Shown here in pieces: positions 46,538 through 57,098 of a DNA stretch of 64,000 nucleotides. The stretch covers positions 248,001 to 312,000 of the forward strand of contig CAJZBQ010000038.1 in NCBI GenBank assembly GCA_914767885.1. The letters are read 5' to 3'. The position numbers and the translations under genes were made by a program. Source of the stretch: Blepharisma stoltei (Eukaryota; Ciliophora; Heterotrichea; Heterotrichida; Blepharismidae). Numbering within the stretch: the first letter of the stretch is position 1; every line of letters starts with the position of its first letter. The notes under the pieces are model-generated. The model had not been told where the DNA came from, did no database searches, and worked only from the letters and a program-made list of their open reading frames with translations.

Positions 46538-46969
46538 TTATAAATCGCCCTTTTTCTCTTTTCCAGGACCTTTCTTTCCATTTCCCACTTCCAATCTATA
46601 CCTAATATCTCTTCTCTTCTTAAAATACATAAAATCCACCTCAATATCTTTCGAAGTCTCCAATCCATTATTTAAAATCGGCACTAAGTGCTCAAATTTA
46701 CTCTGCTTTGAAGGGCTTGTATTAATAACTTCTCTCGCTTCTTCTTCTGTAATAAATCTCATGCAATTATTAAATGCCCTTTCCATGATTTTTGTCCTAA
46801 TATTTGATGCATCTAAATGCGGCTTTGCTTCAATGACTTTTTCTAAATCATTGTGCTTTTGTCTCTGAAGTCACATTGTCAATGAATAGCAAGAATTTTC
46901 TTTGAGCTCTTCTAAAGAGGTGCCTGCATATGCCAAGCTAATTATAGTGAAAAATAAAATTTTCCACAT
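46538..46969 (-). CDS. Small secreted or ER protein of unknown function
   Basis: 143 residues from ATG 46969 (MWKILFFTIISLAYAGTSLE), a clear signal peptide with likely cleavage after AYA. One TGA is Trp (TMWLQRQKH). The mature part is helical and charged, with two Cys (SCYS, NNCMRF) and a Lys/Gly-rich tail (NGKKGPGKEKKGDL). No family recognised. Its start is 20 bp from the divergent SAP18 start. Confidence 0.77.
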
Positions 46970-46989
46970 TATAAAACACGTGTAATAAT

Positions 46990-47512
46990 ATGGATAGAAG
47001 AAGGATTGATAGGAAAAAGACTTGTCCTTTGCTGCTTAGAGTATTTTGAAAAGAAGAGCAGGAAATTAGCCCTGAAAGCTTAAAAAATAGAGGCAACGAA
47101 TTATAATAATTTAAAATAAATTTCAATGATAATTAAAATATAAAAATACTATTCTTATTAGTAAATAAGCTTGAACTATTAAGAAAATGGTAATAATATT
47201 ACAAAGAAGAGAATAGAGCAAGATGAAGTAAGATTATATACGTGAAAAGATGCAACTTTTAGAGAAATTGCGGATATGTTAAAGGAACATATTCCAGGAA
47301 CAAGAAGAAAAAATGCGGAGCTGAATTTTTATTTTATTAGACCTAATTTAGAAGGAGGGTTAGAGCGCAAAGATATAGGAACAGTAAATACAATTAAAAG
47401 GGGAGAGGTAGATTTTATGACTTTAAACCAGCTGAGGTTTGTAACTGGAGACTATTTGGGATTGACGATAAAATATACCTGAAATAATTTGAAAGATTTG
47501 TATTCTGTTTAG
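46990..47512 (+). CDS. SAP18: SAP18, histone deacetylase/splicing complex subunit, one IES
   Basis: 136 residues after removing 112 bp (47104-47215). Start MDRRRIDRKKTCPLLLRVFW corresponds to the SAP18 opening DREKTCPLLLRVF, with Trp encoded by TGA. The junction gives GNELEQDEVRLYTWKDATFREIADM, again with TGA as the conserved Trp, and the remainder matches the ubiquitin-like fold (RRKNAELNFYFIRPN, VTGDYLGLTIKY). SAP18 works in the Sin3 deacetylase complex and in the ASAP exon-junction complex. Confidence 0.92.
47104..47215. other. Short IES (112 bp) in SAP18
   Basis: TA at 47102-47103 and 47214-47215. Multiple stops inside; deletion restores the SAP18 core. Confidence 0.88.
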
Positions 47513-48038
47513 ATATAAATATAAATGGAAATGTAGTGTAATGTAATGTAAACAACTCTTAAGGAATTTATTCAAGAGACACTGGCGCATATTAAAAAAG
47601 CAATTAGATTTTAAAAATACATTATTGCACTATCAAAATTCTTGTACTTAGCTATTCAATGCTATATCTAAAATTTGAATACAGTCTTAATAAAGCAGAA
47701 ACGACCTTACAGGCAATCAAATTATAGTGAACTTTAGCAATTATAAGGAATGATGCCTTAATAATAGAGAAATAAAGATTTATGTAGAAAATTCTCATTA
47801 ATGATGAGTAAAACTAATAAGAGTATTATTCTAGTTAAGCAAATTATTTCAAAAAGATAAATATAAAATAAAATAAATCAATTTAATTATAAAATAAATT
47901 TGTAGACTTGCAATTAATAGTCAAGATTTAAATTAATTATTAGAATATTAATAAGATTATTTAGTTTTAAATTTATTTTTAATTTAAAATAACACAAGTT
48001 TTTAAGAAATAGTTAATTAGGAGAAAACCTTTACTCTC
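47513..48038. other. Convergent AT-rich intergenic region
   Basis: About 530 bases between convergent genes; nothing supported. Confidence 0.45.
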
Positions 48039-48911
48039 TTAAGCTTCTATGGATTCATTACCGTTTTCTCCTTCTTCCAAAGGGTCTAAGATTTTAAGGA
48101 CAAAACTCCAAGTGTCCAGCTCTGAGCATTCTGGCAAGATTCTGATTCCACGGAGAATTCTTGTTAAGTCAAATTTAAAGTTGTAAATTCAGTTAGTAGT
48201 GGGTGCACTGCTGGTGATTTTGATTTCGATATTAAATTCTGGGTTGCTGTTGCAATTTTCAGTAAAAGAATGTAGTTCTAAGATTTTTTGAATCATATAG
48301 TTAGCACGATTAGTGCTTAAACAATCTGCATCTATATCAAGTGTATGCGTAATTTCATTTTCAGGAGTTAGAAACTCCTTGTAAATTTTATTGTTTGCTT
48401 TACTTTTTATGTTGAGTTCATCTTTGATTATATAGCTTGAATTTCTTAGGATATTTATTATTCTGGCGTCGTCCAAATCTTGTGGACTTAGGACAACTAA
48501 GTCTGCATTTTTCACAATTTGTTCAAGTTGGTAGTTATTGATATGTATTTCTCCGAAGTAGTTGTCTAAATTTATTCTTGAAGTGTTTGAAGTTGATAAA
48601 TTCCAAATCCCCATTTTCGGGAACTGGGTAGCGTAACCTCTACCTGAAAAAGCAGAGGTTTCAAGTATAGCTACCCTTGAACTGATCAAAACAGGGCATC
48701 CTTTTGGGCTATAAGAGGTTTGATAAGAACTGCGCAATCCAAAAGAATGGTGGAAGCTGGAGCCAACACTGCTCCGATACAAATTTATCAATAAATCTGC
48801 ATATGCTATAAAAGAGTCAGGATCTTTTTCGTGAATGCTTCACTCATCCTGAAATCCATGTCTCCTTAGTGTCAAGGACGAGAACGACACATCGTTCATA
48901 GGCTCTCTCAT
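48039..48911 (-). CDS. Protein of unknown function
   Basis: 290 residues from ATG 48911 with two TGA-Trp codons (QDEWSIHEKD, TNWIYNFKFD). A Ser/Tyr-rich segment (SSVGSSFHHSFGLRSSYQTS) near residue 60 precedes an ordered-looking region with alternating hydrophobic strands (FPKMGIWNLSTSN, NADLVVLSPQDLDDARI) and a C-terminal LRGIRILPECSELDTWSFVLKI segment. No introns or IESs required. I do not recognise a domain. Confidence 0.75.
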
Positions 48912-50311
48912 TTTTTATTAGTGACCATTGGTATACAAAGTGATTAGAATGAGATTGCAGACCCAAGTTTGCAACTCGAAAGAATAATAAAAAGATCGAT
49001 TAATTTGAGTTTTGCTTTTTTTGGGGCTATATTGAATTACTCTCCACTTGGTGGAGCTTTACATCAGCTCTTAAAAATAATTGCCATGATGTTGGAAGCA
49101 CGTGCGAGCTATGTCATTTTATTTATAAAATTAAAATATAAAATCTTTTGAGTATTTTCTACTAAAATTAAGTATACCAATTGCCCGAGGATGGCGCTAT
49201 CTTGTGCCATCCTCGGGCAATTGAAAAAATGGCCCCACACCGGGAATCGAACCCACGTGTGGGGCCATTTTTGGTGTGTGGCCAACATCGACTTACACAC
49301 ACCAAAAATGGCCCCACACGTGGGTTCGATTTCCAGTGTGGGGCCATTTTTTTTGAATTGCCCGAGGATGGCGCAAGATAGCGCCATCCTCGGGCAATTC
49401 CTATATTTAAGAAGAAGACTGATGCAATGCATCAAATGCGAGTATCTGCATATTCATTGGTATCCACATTCATAATTAGAGAAAAAATATTATAATTTAC
49501 AATAATGAAATTATAATAATAAAATGATGAGAAATTTTGCTATGAAATTTCTTATTTATTATTATGATATTCAGTTTTCAAGAGAATCCTTAGACATATT
49601 TTTCAGTAATGGCGAAATGTGTATATGCTGCTATTTCTGTTGAAGACATGGAGAAATCATGGGAGCAACTTGAAAATGGAGAAACATGGATGGATTCAGT
49701 GGAGAAGAGCAGTTGAAATTGATGAAGACTCTGAACCAAAGCAGAATTACCGAATAGGTGGACAATTCATCAGTCTTTGGGGAATTGAGTTCATCAGATT
49801 TTGGATTTTTTTATCAGAATTTTAATTTTTAGATCAGAATTGGCTTTAATCAGAAATGGCCAGACTGAAAAAGTCTTATGGCCGTAATTTCATTAAGTAA
49901 GTAAGTTATCCTTCAACATCAGGCAAGCAGCAGAAGAGGTGAAAAGCCAACTGAAATGATTCTTTGGACGCTTGGAAAGCTTAAGATTCATCTAATTAGC
50001 ACAATCGAGGAAGGTGACCTTTGAGCAGAGCACTTGGAGGAGCTGAGCTACTCATAACGGCAAAGCACTGAATGGGATGCGCAACTGATTGAAAGATGTC
50101 TTGCTTTAACTGTCTACCATATGGTGCGCTATTTTAAGTAAAATAATTGTCAGTGGCATCATAATTTTAGGCTTAACCTATTTTAGAGTAGCGCTAAGCA
50201 CTATAAGTATGAATGATTAATCATTATAACTATAATAAAATTAATTTAATTACTAATCTCCTTAATTTTAGTTTAATTTTTATCAAAAAAGTTAAAAACG
50301 ATTATCGATAA
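48912..50311. other. Gene-poor region with a palindromic MITE and low-confidence ORFs
   Basis: Holds the palindrome at 49175-49403. An open frame from about 48945 to 49190 (LNLSFAFFGAILNYSPL-type) lacks a start codon, and one at 49609-49887 has an implausible number of Trp. A (TAAG)-like run near 49893 may be the tail of an old insertion. No gene asserted. Confidence 0.4.
49175..49403. mobile_element. Palindromic MITE (about 229 bp) with TATA at both ends
   Basis: Terminal inverted repeat AATTGCCCGAGGATGGCGC at both ends and an inner inverted pair AAAATGGCCCCACAC occurring four times in alternating orientation. GC-richer than its surroundings. TATA stands at 49173-49176 and 49402-49405. Confidence 0.82.
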
Positions 50312-50608
50312 ATGGGAAAATTATTTGCACTTTTTTTGGTTATTGCTTTAATAGGGACTCAAGGCAAGCTATTTCAATCTTTTCTTCAACTAAAAATATC
50401 TTCAGACGAAATCGAAACAATTCCAACAAATGAAGCTGACTCATCTATGATAGGAGATTTAACATATAATTCTAAATCTGACTATGTAAAAATGACAAGA
50501 ATCGAGCCCACTGAGGGATATGAAGGAGTTACATGGCAAGATATTGAAGGCGATGATTATGATGAGGCTATTCAAGTTTCAGATAATCCTGACGTCTACT
50601 CAGCTTAA
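50312..50608 (+). CDS. Small secreted protein of unknown function
   Basis: 98 residues. MGKLFALFLVIALIGTQG is a classical signal peptide. The mature part is acidic (IEPTEGYEGVTWQDIEGDDY), without Cys. Complete frame with short flanks; no family recognised. Confidence 0.72.
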   Translation: MGKLFALFLVIALIGTQGKLFQSFLQLKISSDEIETIPTNEADSSMIGDLTYNSKSDYVKMTRIEPTEGYEGVTWQDIEGDDYDEAIQVSDNPDVYSA

Positions 50609-50655
50609 ATTTTCATACCTCAAATATAAAATTGGATTAAAATTAAAACAAAAAA

Positions 50656-51360
50656 TTAATGAGATTTAATATTATTAAAGTAATTTTGAAATCTCACATA
50701 CAAATTCCATAGCTCTTCATTCGCGCTTCCAAAACTTTTCGGAATATTCAAAACCTTCGGAGTTTTTAATTTTCCATTCTCATTTATCATCATCGTTCTC
50801 TGTATCTGGCTCATTATTCTATTTTTATCATCCTGTGAAATATTTCCTTTCTCTACAACCTGTAAAAAATCTTTAGAAATAGCTTCATAATTCGCTATTT
50901 TGGCTTGGGTGTGGGATTTTTCTTCTGCGAGCCTTACGATTTTTCTTTTTAAATTTTCGATTTTTTGTTCTCTCCTTTCTTTGATTTTCGATAAAGTTAA
51001 TAAATCTTTGTATTCAAGCTGCAGTTCGCCATAGATTGACATTAATTCTTGTCTTTCCTCATCAAGCTTGCTTAGATTTTTAGTCCTTTCATTAAAGATT
51101 TTTATTGTTTCACTACTAGGAGTGCGCTGTTTATGTTTCGTTGTAATGTTTCTTGCACTGATAGAGCCGTGGTTTCTATCTTTTGGAGTTATAGCGGATA
51201 ATAATTTTGTTGTTAAGTCATCATCTCCTAATTGTATTGAAAGCTTTTGCCTTCTTGTTGCTGGTAAAGACGTAGACTCATCTTTGCCACTAGATAGAGG
51301 ACGCGTTGATCTTAATATGATTTTCTTTGAGTAAGGACTTTCCTAACTAGAAGTTACCAT
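50656..51360 (-). CDS. Coiled-coil protein of unknown function, one 15-nt intron
   Basis: 229 residues. The start codon is immediately followed by a 15-nt intron (51343-51357) holding an in-frame TAG; after removal the protein starts MESPYSKKIILRSTRPLSSG. The N-terminal 90 residues are Ser/Thr/Arg-rich, then a coiled coil (EERQELMSIYGELQLEYKDL to AKIANYEAISKDFLQVV). It is in tandem with the next coiled-coil gene 50 bp upstream. No domain recognised. Confidence 0.8.
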
Positions 51361-51410
51361 TTTCTCAAACTTTATAATGCAACTTTTAAATTTTTTTATA
51401 ATAAATATCT

Positions 51411-52211
51411 TTAATTAGATTCGTCATATTTCACTTTCCCAGAATGAGTCCTTTTAAGTGAAGAACTCACTAATTTTTCATTTGGATTAGCAGGCCCTCT
51501 TATCATCTGCAGCTTTTCAGCAAAAATTTGTTTATTTTCGAGCATAACTCTTTTCTTTTCAAACATTTCTACATTCATTTTTGAGTTCATATTAGCTAGC
51601 ATTTGATTTTTCATTTTTAGCTCCTCTTCCATTTTTGCTATTTGTTTGCGAGCTTTTTTTAAATCATCATCTAATTTAAGCTCATATTTCATCAAATTTT
51701 CTTTAGTTTTTGAAGATTTATTTGAGGCAGGAGGAGATAAGAACTTATCTGTGAGGCTGCCTTCTAATTCTTCTTCAAAATTCAACTGTGACCCAATTTC
51801 AGATGCAAGTTTATTTTTTGAGTATTTTATTTTGAAAATAATTCCATCAAGCTCTATTTAAATTTTGCCTTTTTCTTTGTTTAAAATTTGACCTTGAAGG
51901 TTAAAAATTTTGTTTTCTGCAGTTTGTTCAAGCTAATTAGGCTTTACTTGTTCTTGTCTTAAATAGTTTATTTTAACTTTAAAATATTCATGTTCTGCTT
52001 TAGCTTTAGCTTCTTCTAATGATTTGAATTTATCTCTTAAAATATCTCTTTCATCTCTGAGCTTTGTTAAAATAAGCTGCAAGCTTCTCTCTGCTTCTAA
52101 TAGTTTGGCTTTTGCTTCTTCAGAAATATTGGATTGAGAGGGATCAAAATATTTGATTGCAGCATCAAGAACTCCTAGTAGTCCAGGCCGAACGGTTTCT
52201 TGCTGATCCAT
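51411..52211 (-). CDS. Coiled-coil protein with a GC-AG mini-intron
   Basis: 256 residues after removing a normal 15-nt GT..AG intron (51933-51947) and a 15-nt intron with GC..AG ends (51854-51868) that contains the only remaining in-frame TAA. The exon joins read RQEQ/LEQTAENKIF and LNKEK/ELDGIIFKIKY. The N-terminus MDQQETVRPGLLGVLDAAIKYF precedes a long heptad-rich helix, and the C-terminus is Ser/Lys-rich. Unknown function; possibly a partner of its tandem neighbour. Confidence 0.75.
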
Positions 52212-52325
52212 AATAGTTTCTTATTATATTTACTAAAATAAAATTTCGTTTTTTTTTAAATTAATTTTATTCTTCTTATAAATAAAACACAATTCCTTAA
52301 ATTTAATATTTGCAAGCAAGCTACT

Positions 52326-53735
52326 TTAATTTGAAATAATTTTCCTCAGTAAATATACCTCAGCAGGATCAAGGATATCTTCTGTAATATTAAGCATTTT
52401 CTTCCCTTCAAAGAAATGAGAGTATTTCTGCTTCGATTTTTGTAAAGCAATGACATGCCTAATTCCTATCAGCGTTAAATGCTCTTTGGAAATTTGATAG
52501 ATCTTTTTTAATTTTTTAAGCGAATGTATGATTTTTAATTGATATTTATCGAAATAATCAATTTCATCCGCAGTTTCTTCAATTTTATAATCAATTCCCA
52601 TTATCATTTCTTCAATATAATTCGAATCAAAAATAGGTTCTGCTACACTTTCCTCTATTCATAATAAGGCAAGTTGAGCTAAAACTCTTGGATCAAGCTC
52701 TTTTTGCAGCCTCCAGATCCCAGAATTAAGCTCTTCTTTTCTTGCGAACACTTTTGAATCGACGCTACAGTCTGTTTTTTCGTCAATTAGTTCTTTATAT
52801 TCTTTTGATTGAAAAATTGCATTATCAGGGTCACAAAAAGCTAGACATATTTGTTCTGACGTAAACTTTTGCGTTTCAACCAATTCGAAAATATGACTAT
52901 ACAACTGAATCAATATTTTTGGGACTCCTTTCAGCTTAACTCCTTCCTTTCCATACGTTAAAGCCAATTGATTCGCGAAAAAGTCATGAATAGATATAGG
53001 ATTAATAGGATATAGCACTCTAATCCTAGTAATATACTCATAAAACTTTTTCAAGAAATTGCATTGCGACCTTCTTTGTATACTTTTTTTTCTTTTTGAT
53101 CTCACAAACTCAATAGTGTCTATATCATTCATATTTGTGCTGTAAATCAAATGAGCAGCAATAGCAGTCCCAGTCCTTCCATATCCTGCATGGCAATGGA
53201 TTATCAGTTTTTCTTTTTTTGAAATAATCACGCTTATCAGCTGCACAATAGTGATCATCTGAGAAGTCGTAGGAATGTCCATATCAAGCCATCCAAGATT
53301 GTGGACTTTTATCCCAGGCAGATCAGCTTGAGAATAAGAAAAATCTTCTCCAGGCTTAAGTCCGTCCCCACAAAATGGATGCTCGCCTGGAAGCTGAAGA
53401 TTTATAACATTTGTTATGTTATACTTTTGGAACTCTTCGAGAAGATTGAAATCTTTTATAATCCTTGTGGTCAGGCGCTGTGAAGCAATGATATTTTCAG
53501 TTACCCAGCTTGAATTTAAACCTTTGAGGGCTGGGTTGGGGTGGATGAGTCAGTTTTCGTTTCTGCAAGATGAGCCACCACAAACCAGACAGAAAAACTT
53601 GTTTCTCATATCAAAGTTTCGTGTTGTTGTCCGGTTCTCTAAGGCCGGGGTAACTTGCTTTGAAGAGCCTTTATTACGGTTCATACAACATAACATTTTT
53701 TTGATTACATGTGTAATTATCAGAGAAATATGCAT
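52326..53735 (-). CDS. PTPDC1-like protein tyrosine/dual-specificity phosphatase
   Basis: 469 residues from ATG 53735; the in-frame ATG at 53696 (MLCCMNRNKG) is an equally good start. Active site HCHAGYGRTG (Cys-x5-Arg) is intact. The upstream KGLNSSWVTENIIASQR, KYNITNVINLQLPGEH and GIKVHNLGWLDMDIPT track human PTPDC1, a phosphatase linked to centrosomes and ciliogenesis. TGA is Trp twice (NENWLIHP; LLWIEES). The C-terminal ~200 residues are helical. Function inferred from the family. Confidence 0.88.
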
Positions 53736-53795
53736 AATAATTGTGTTCTAGAAAAGAAAGATGGTTAGACTTGATTAGAAGGTTATATTTGATTA

Positions 53796-53967
53796 TAGAG
53801 GTTTCCTCTATATAGCGCTAAAAGCGCAGACATTTTCCCAGGAGCTTTCCAAGTTCGTCGGACCAAATCGCTTTTTGGTCCGACCAAGGCATTGATTTGG
53901 TGCAACCTACCGATAAATTCCGATCAGAATTTATCGGCCTTACAGCGCCAAACATAGGAAACTTCTA
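53796..53967. mobile_element. Palindromic MITE (about 172 bp), TAGA..TTCC..GGCGCT family
   Basis: Ends TAGAGGTTTCCTCTATA and the inverse of TAGAAGTTTCCTATG, each followed inward by GCGCT. Inside are GTCGGACCAAA / TTTGGTCCGAC and CCGATAAATTC / GAATTTATCGG pairs. Same end type as 61196-61351. Confidence 0.72.
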
Positions 53968-54175
53968 TACTTAATAAAGATAAATAAGATCTGTAATCCA
54001 AGATAGAGCCTTGCTTACATGCATATAAATAGAAAAATTCTCCAAATAATTTATATATGATCTTCTAGTATGTCTCAAAAATTATCACCATATTAAAAAA
54101 ATGCATACTCCCATCCTTTAAATTTGAGCAAAATACAGGTAAAATTTCCCCCTCTAAATAGGAACAAATTTTTTA

Positions 54176-54567
54176 ACTCCCCCCCCCCCTCCGTGAGCGA
54201 ACAAAACCATTAGAAAAATCGCCATTTTTTGACCAAAAACCCACCCTCCGTGAGTGAACAAAAATTTTTTTAATAGAAAAAATTTTAATGGAAAAAAATT
54301 TTGATATATAAGTGATAAATTAGTATAATGAAATCTAGAGCTAATTCTGTTTAATTTTAAACAAATTGCGTTTTTAAAACATAAATTTTGCAAATTAAAT
54401 TAATATTTGCTTCCCCAATTTTTGCAAAATTAGGATTTTTTTTAATTTCGAAAAAAATATTTTTTATAAAAATTTATATATAAATTTTTTTTAAAAAAAA
54501 AAAATTAACCCCCCTCCGTGAGCGAACAAAATTTTTTTGTTCGCTCACGGAGGGGGGGGGGGGAGTA
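54176..54567. mobile_element. MITE-type element (392 bp), GTGAGCGA family
   Basis: TA at 54174-54175 and 54566-54567. The left side has two copies of CTCCGTGAGYGAACAAAA about 55 bp apart; the right end is a near-perfect hairpin of the same motif. The central AATTCTGTTTAATTTTAAAC is shared with other copies. It lies in reverse orientation to the copy at 59728-60116. Confidence 0.87.
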
Positions 54568-54869
54568 AGAAAATTTATAGACAAAAATAGTAATTTCTAT
54601 AAAATTAATTAAGATCTAATTTAAGGAATGCCACTATAATTATATTTAAACGGCTTAGGCATAGAATTTATTAATCTGTCCGTTAATTCTTCATAAAATT
54701 AAAATTCAAAACTATTGTATTCATTTTATATTTTTTAATTAATATAAAACAATATTTTTAAAAAAATAAATTGGAGAGGATTTTTTATTCCAATTTAAAG
54801 GGGGTTAGTTAAATATTAATCTATATAGCAAGTACATTGATAGCATTTGAAATTAAATATCTCAGCTTT

Positions 54870-57077
54870 TTATTTAGAACATTGAAAGGCTTTTTGGTTT
54901 GATTTTAAATTAGTAGCATCGCTACCCGCTATATATTCTTTGCAGTGCATCTCTTTATATTCCTTCGTCCCCGAATCATATCTCAAGAAATTTTTCATTA
55001 TTGGGCTATTCCATTTTCTGCACATTTGCTCTGAAAATAAAATTTCATCATGAAAACTTGGCGTTTGGTCATAATCCTCATTTTTCTCCTCAAATTCATA
55101 CATTTCTTGCCTATCACCAGAAAATCCATGGAAAAAAATTGCTTTCAAAATTTCTTGTTTCACAATTTTCCTTTGCTCTTCTTTCTCCATATCAAAATTC
55201 TCAATTTCAGTCTGTATCTTTTGCATTTGGTTGGTAATTTCATCGAAAATGCTATTTTCATCATTGGACTGGTCAGATTTTATTTCTCTTTTGATGCAAG
55301 AGACTTCAGTATCTTCACTGACTTTTGATGACTCTATTTTAAGTTCTACTATAGAGTCATTTCTGGAGGACTCTTGCTTATATTCAATTATTGTATTAGG
55401 GGTGCTTGCTCTGCTTTCTTTTGAGTCTTCTAAGCTTTTTTGGCTGGTATTAGGATTTGGATAAATATCTGGGACAACAGTGTCTGGGGATTCTTCATCA
55501 GAAGGAGATTCATATCTGTCTATAAGTTTTTGAGAGAACTGAGAAGAAATATTTCCAAATGTTAGAGTTTCTTGCAACACTGGCTTTGGGATTGGCTCTG
55601 GCTTAGGCTTTGGCTTAGGCTTTACTGATTTTATCCCTTTATCAGCTTTTCATTTCTCTATTTGTTTCTTTTGTTTTTCAATTTCAACCTGCCTGGCTTT
55701 CAGCCTTTCTTCCTCTTTTTTCTAATTTCCCTTGACTAGGAGGCAAAACTATTGAAAAATTTACTTACTTTGACAAGTGAGCACAAATTTTTTAAAAAAT
55801 ATTTTTTGATATATAGTTAATAATTATTGTGAAAGATCTATCAAATTGTATTGTATTTCAAATATTAAATTGCATTAAATTAATTAGAGTATTTAAGATG
55901 TCTAATGCCACACTCCCACAAAAGGGACAGAGCCAAAATGGTGATGTCACTAGAATTTCCGATCCGAAATGTCGGAGCATCCCAAATAAAACCGCCTGCC
56001 GTCCTGACCAGCGCTTCTTACCCGACGCAATGTATAAGCCCTTGCCCGACTCAGCTCCTGCTAGTGTTCCGCCTAAGAGTAACCCCCTTGGATGTGATGA
56101 TAAGTAAAACTCTGAGCTTCTTGGTTGCACTGTGGAGCAGTTTCTAGTACTATTCCCAAAGTTAAACCGCTGTTTCTGGCAGAAGTTCTCGATAAAATAC
56201 CCAACCTCATAAATAAAATTCCATGAGGAGCGAAATTAAAGAGCTAATTTCTACCATTTTATTTATCAATTTGCACTTCAAGCAGCTTGCATCTTTTAAA
56301 GCATAAATTTTAATAATTATTAGATTATTTAAATATTTCTATATTAGGCTATTAAATAATTTTGATATCTCTTTGGCTATAATTAAATATGGCGTCTCAA
56401 CTTGGGTCTGGCCTCTCGGCCAGACAGTTTCGAGCCCTATTTAATTATATCCGGCAAGGTTTTGCCTAGCTAGAGATGGATAGCAATATCAGGTAAGCAA
56501 TTCTGGCAGTGTACAGAGCCTGATCCCAGTCCGTTCTCGGGTTAGGATTTTACCTCGAGAGAAGAGGAGGCTTGGAGTTGGAAAGGAGAAGCCCAGCAGC
56601 GCCTACAGGTAATCCCTAGGCCATTTGGGCAAATCTCTAGCGAGAAACCGGGAGTTTCGCCCCGGGCTACAAGTTTTCCCCCTTTTGCCCGAAAGTCGGC
56701 CAGAAATCCCATTTTTTGGAATTTTCCCAGCAGACAACCCTCGTTACAGAGAAAGTAGCTCATTCATGAGCCGTCGAAGCCGGAACATTGCGCAGGAGGC
56801 GCACGTTGGAGATCAAAGCTAGTTGTCCCAGCAACTAGTGGGCCCCGAGCGACGAGAGCGTGGTGGTAGTCCTGGAAAGAGCAACCCCGTAGGAGACGTT
56901 AAATGTGATGGTTAATAAGTTAAGTTAAGATATCTCTTTGGCTAGCAAGCAAAATATATCGCTCATTTATTGGATAGAGTAAATAAAAATTACTTTTTCA
57001 ATTCTTTCGTCTAATGCCCGCTTTTTATCTTCTATTAATTTTCGTGCGCGAGCTAATTTTTCTGAGTTAGTATTCAT
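54870..57077 (-). CDS. Protein of unknown function interrupted by a 1254-bp composite IES
   Basis: Deleting 55739-56992 (1254 bp) and a 15-nt intron (55722-55736) gives exactly 313 codons, 312 residues. The N-terminus MNTNSEKLARARKLIEDKKR sits on the far side of the IES; the rest has a coiled segment (KEEERLKARQVEIEKQKKQ), a Lys-Pro repeat (KPKPKPKPEPIPKP), an acidic Ser-rich linker and an ordered C-terminus (FLRYDSGTKEYKEMHCKEY). TGA is Trp once (EKWKADK). No family recognised. Confidence 0.78.
55739..56992. mobile_element. Composite IES (1254 bp) with two nested inserts
   Basis: TA at 55737-55738 and 56991-56992. The outer layer is a worn GTGAGCGA-family MITE (left AAGTGAGCACAAATTTTTT, right ATGAGCGATATATTTTG). 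It is interrupted by a GC-rich block between imperfect repeats TATCAAATTG (55839-55848) and TATCAATTTG (56264-56273), and by the 56380-56944 element. Confidence 0.8.
56380..56944. mobile_element. GC-rich retroelement-like insert (565 bp) with 16-bp direct repeats
   Basis: GATATCTCTTTGGCTA occurs at 56364-56379 and 56929-56944. The 3' side ends in a simple TTAATAAGTTAAGTTAA tail, typical of non-LTR retroposition. An internal GGGAGTTTCGCCCCGGGCTA block is shared with the element at 63677-64000. No convincing ORF. Confidence 0.83.
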
Positions 57078-57098
57078 TTTAATGAATTTTTTAAATTT

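Larger units (their letters stand above)
53736..54869. other. Gene-free region with two mobile elements
   Basis: About 1.1 kb holding the elements at 53796-53967 and 54176-54567; the rest is AT-rich without a supported gene. Confidence 0.5.

Noticed and set aside
48945-49190. Open frame with hydrophobic stretches upstream of the palindromic MITE
   Set aside because: No start codon and no clean junction across the MITE: the 229-bp excision implied by the TATA ends leads straight to a stop. Kept only as a note.
49609-49887. A 92-codon ORF on the plus strand
   Set aside because: It would contain about nine Trp, six of them TGA, with no domain; it is more likely noncoding sequence read with the altered code.
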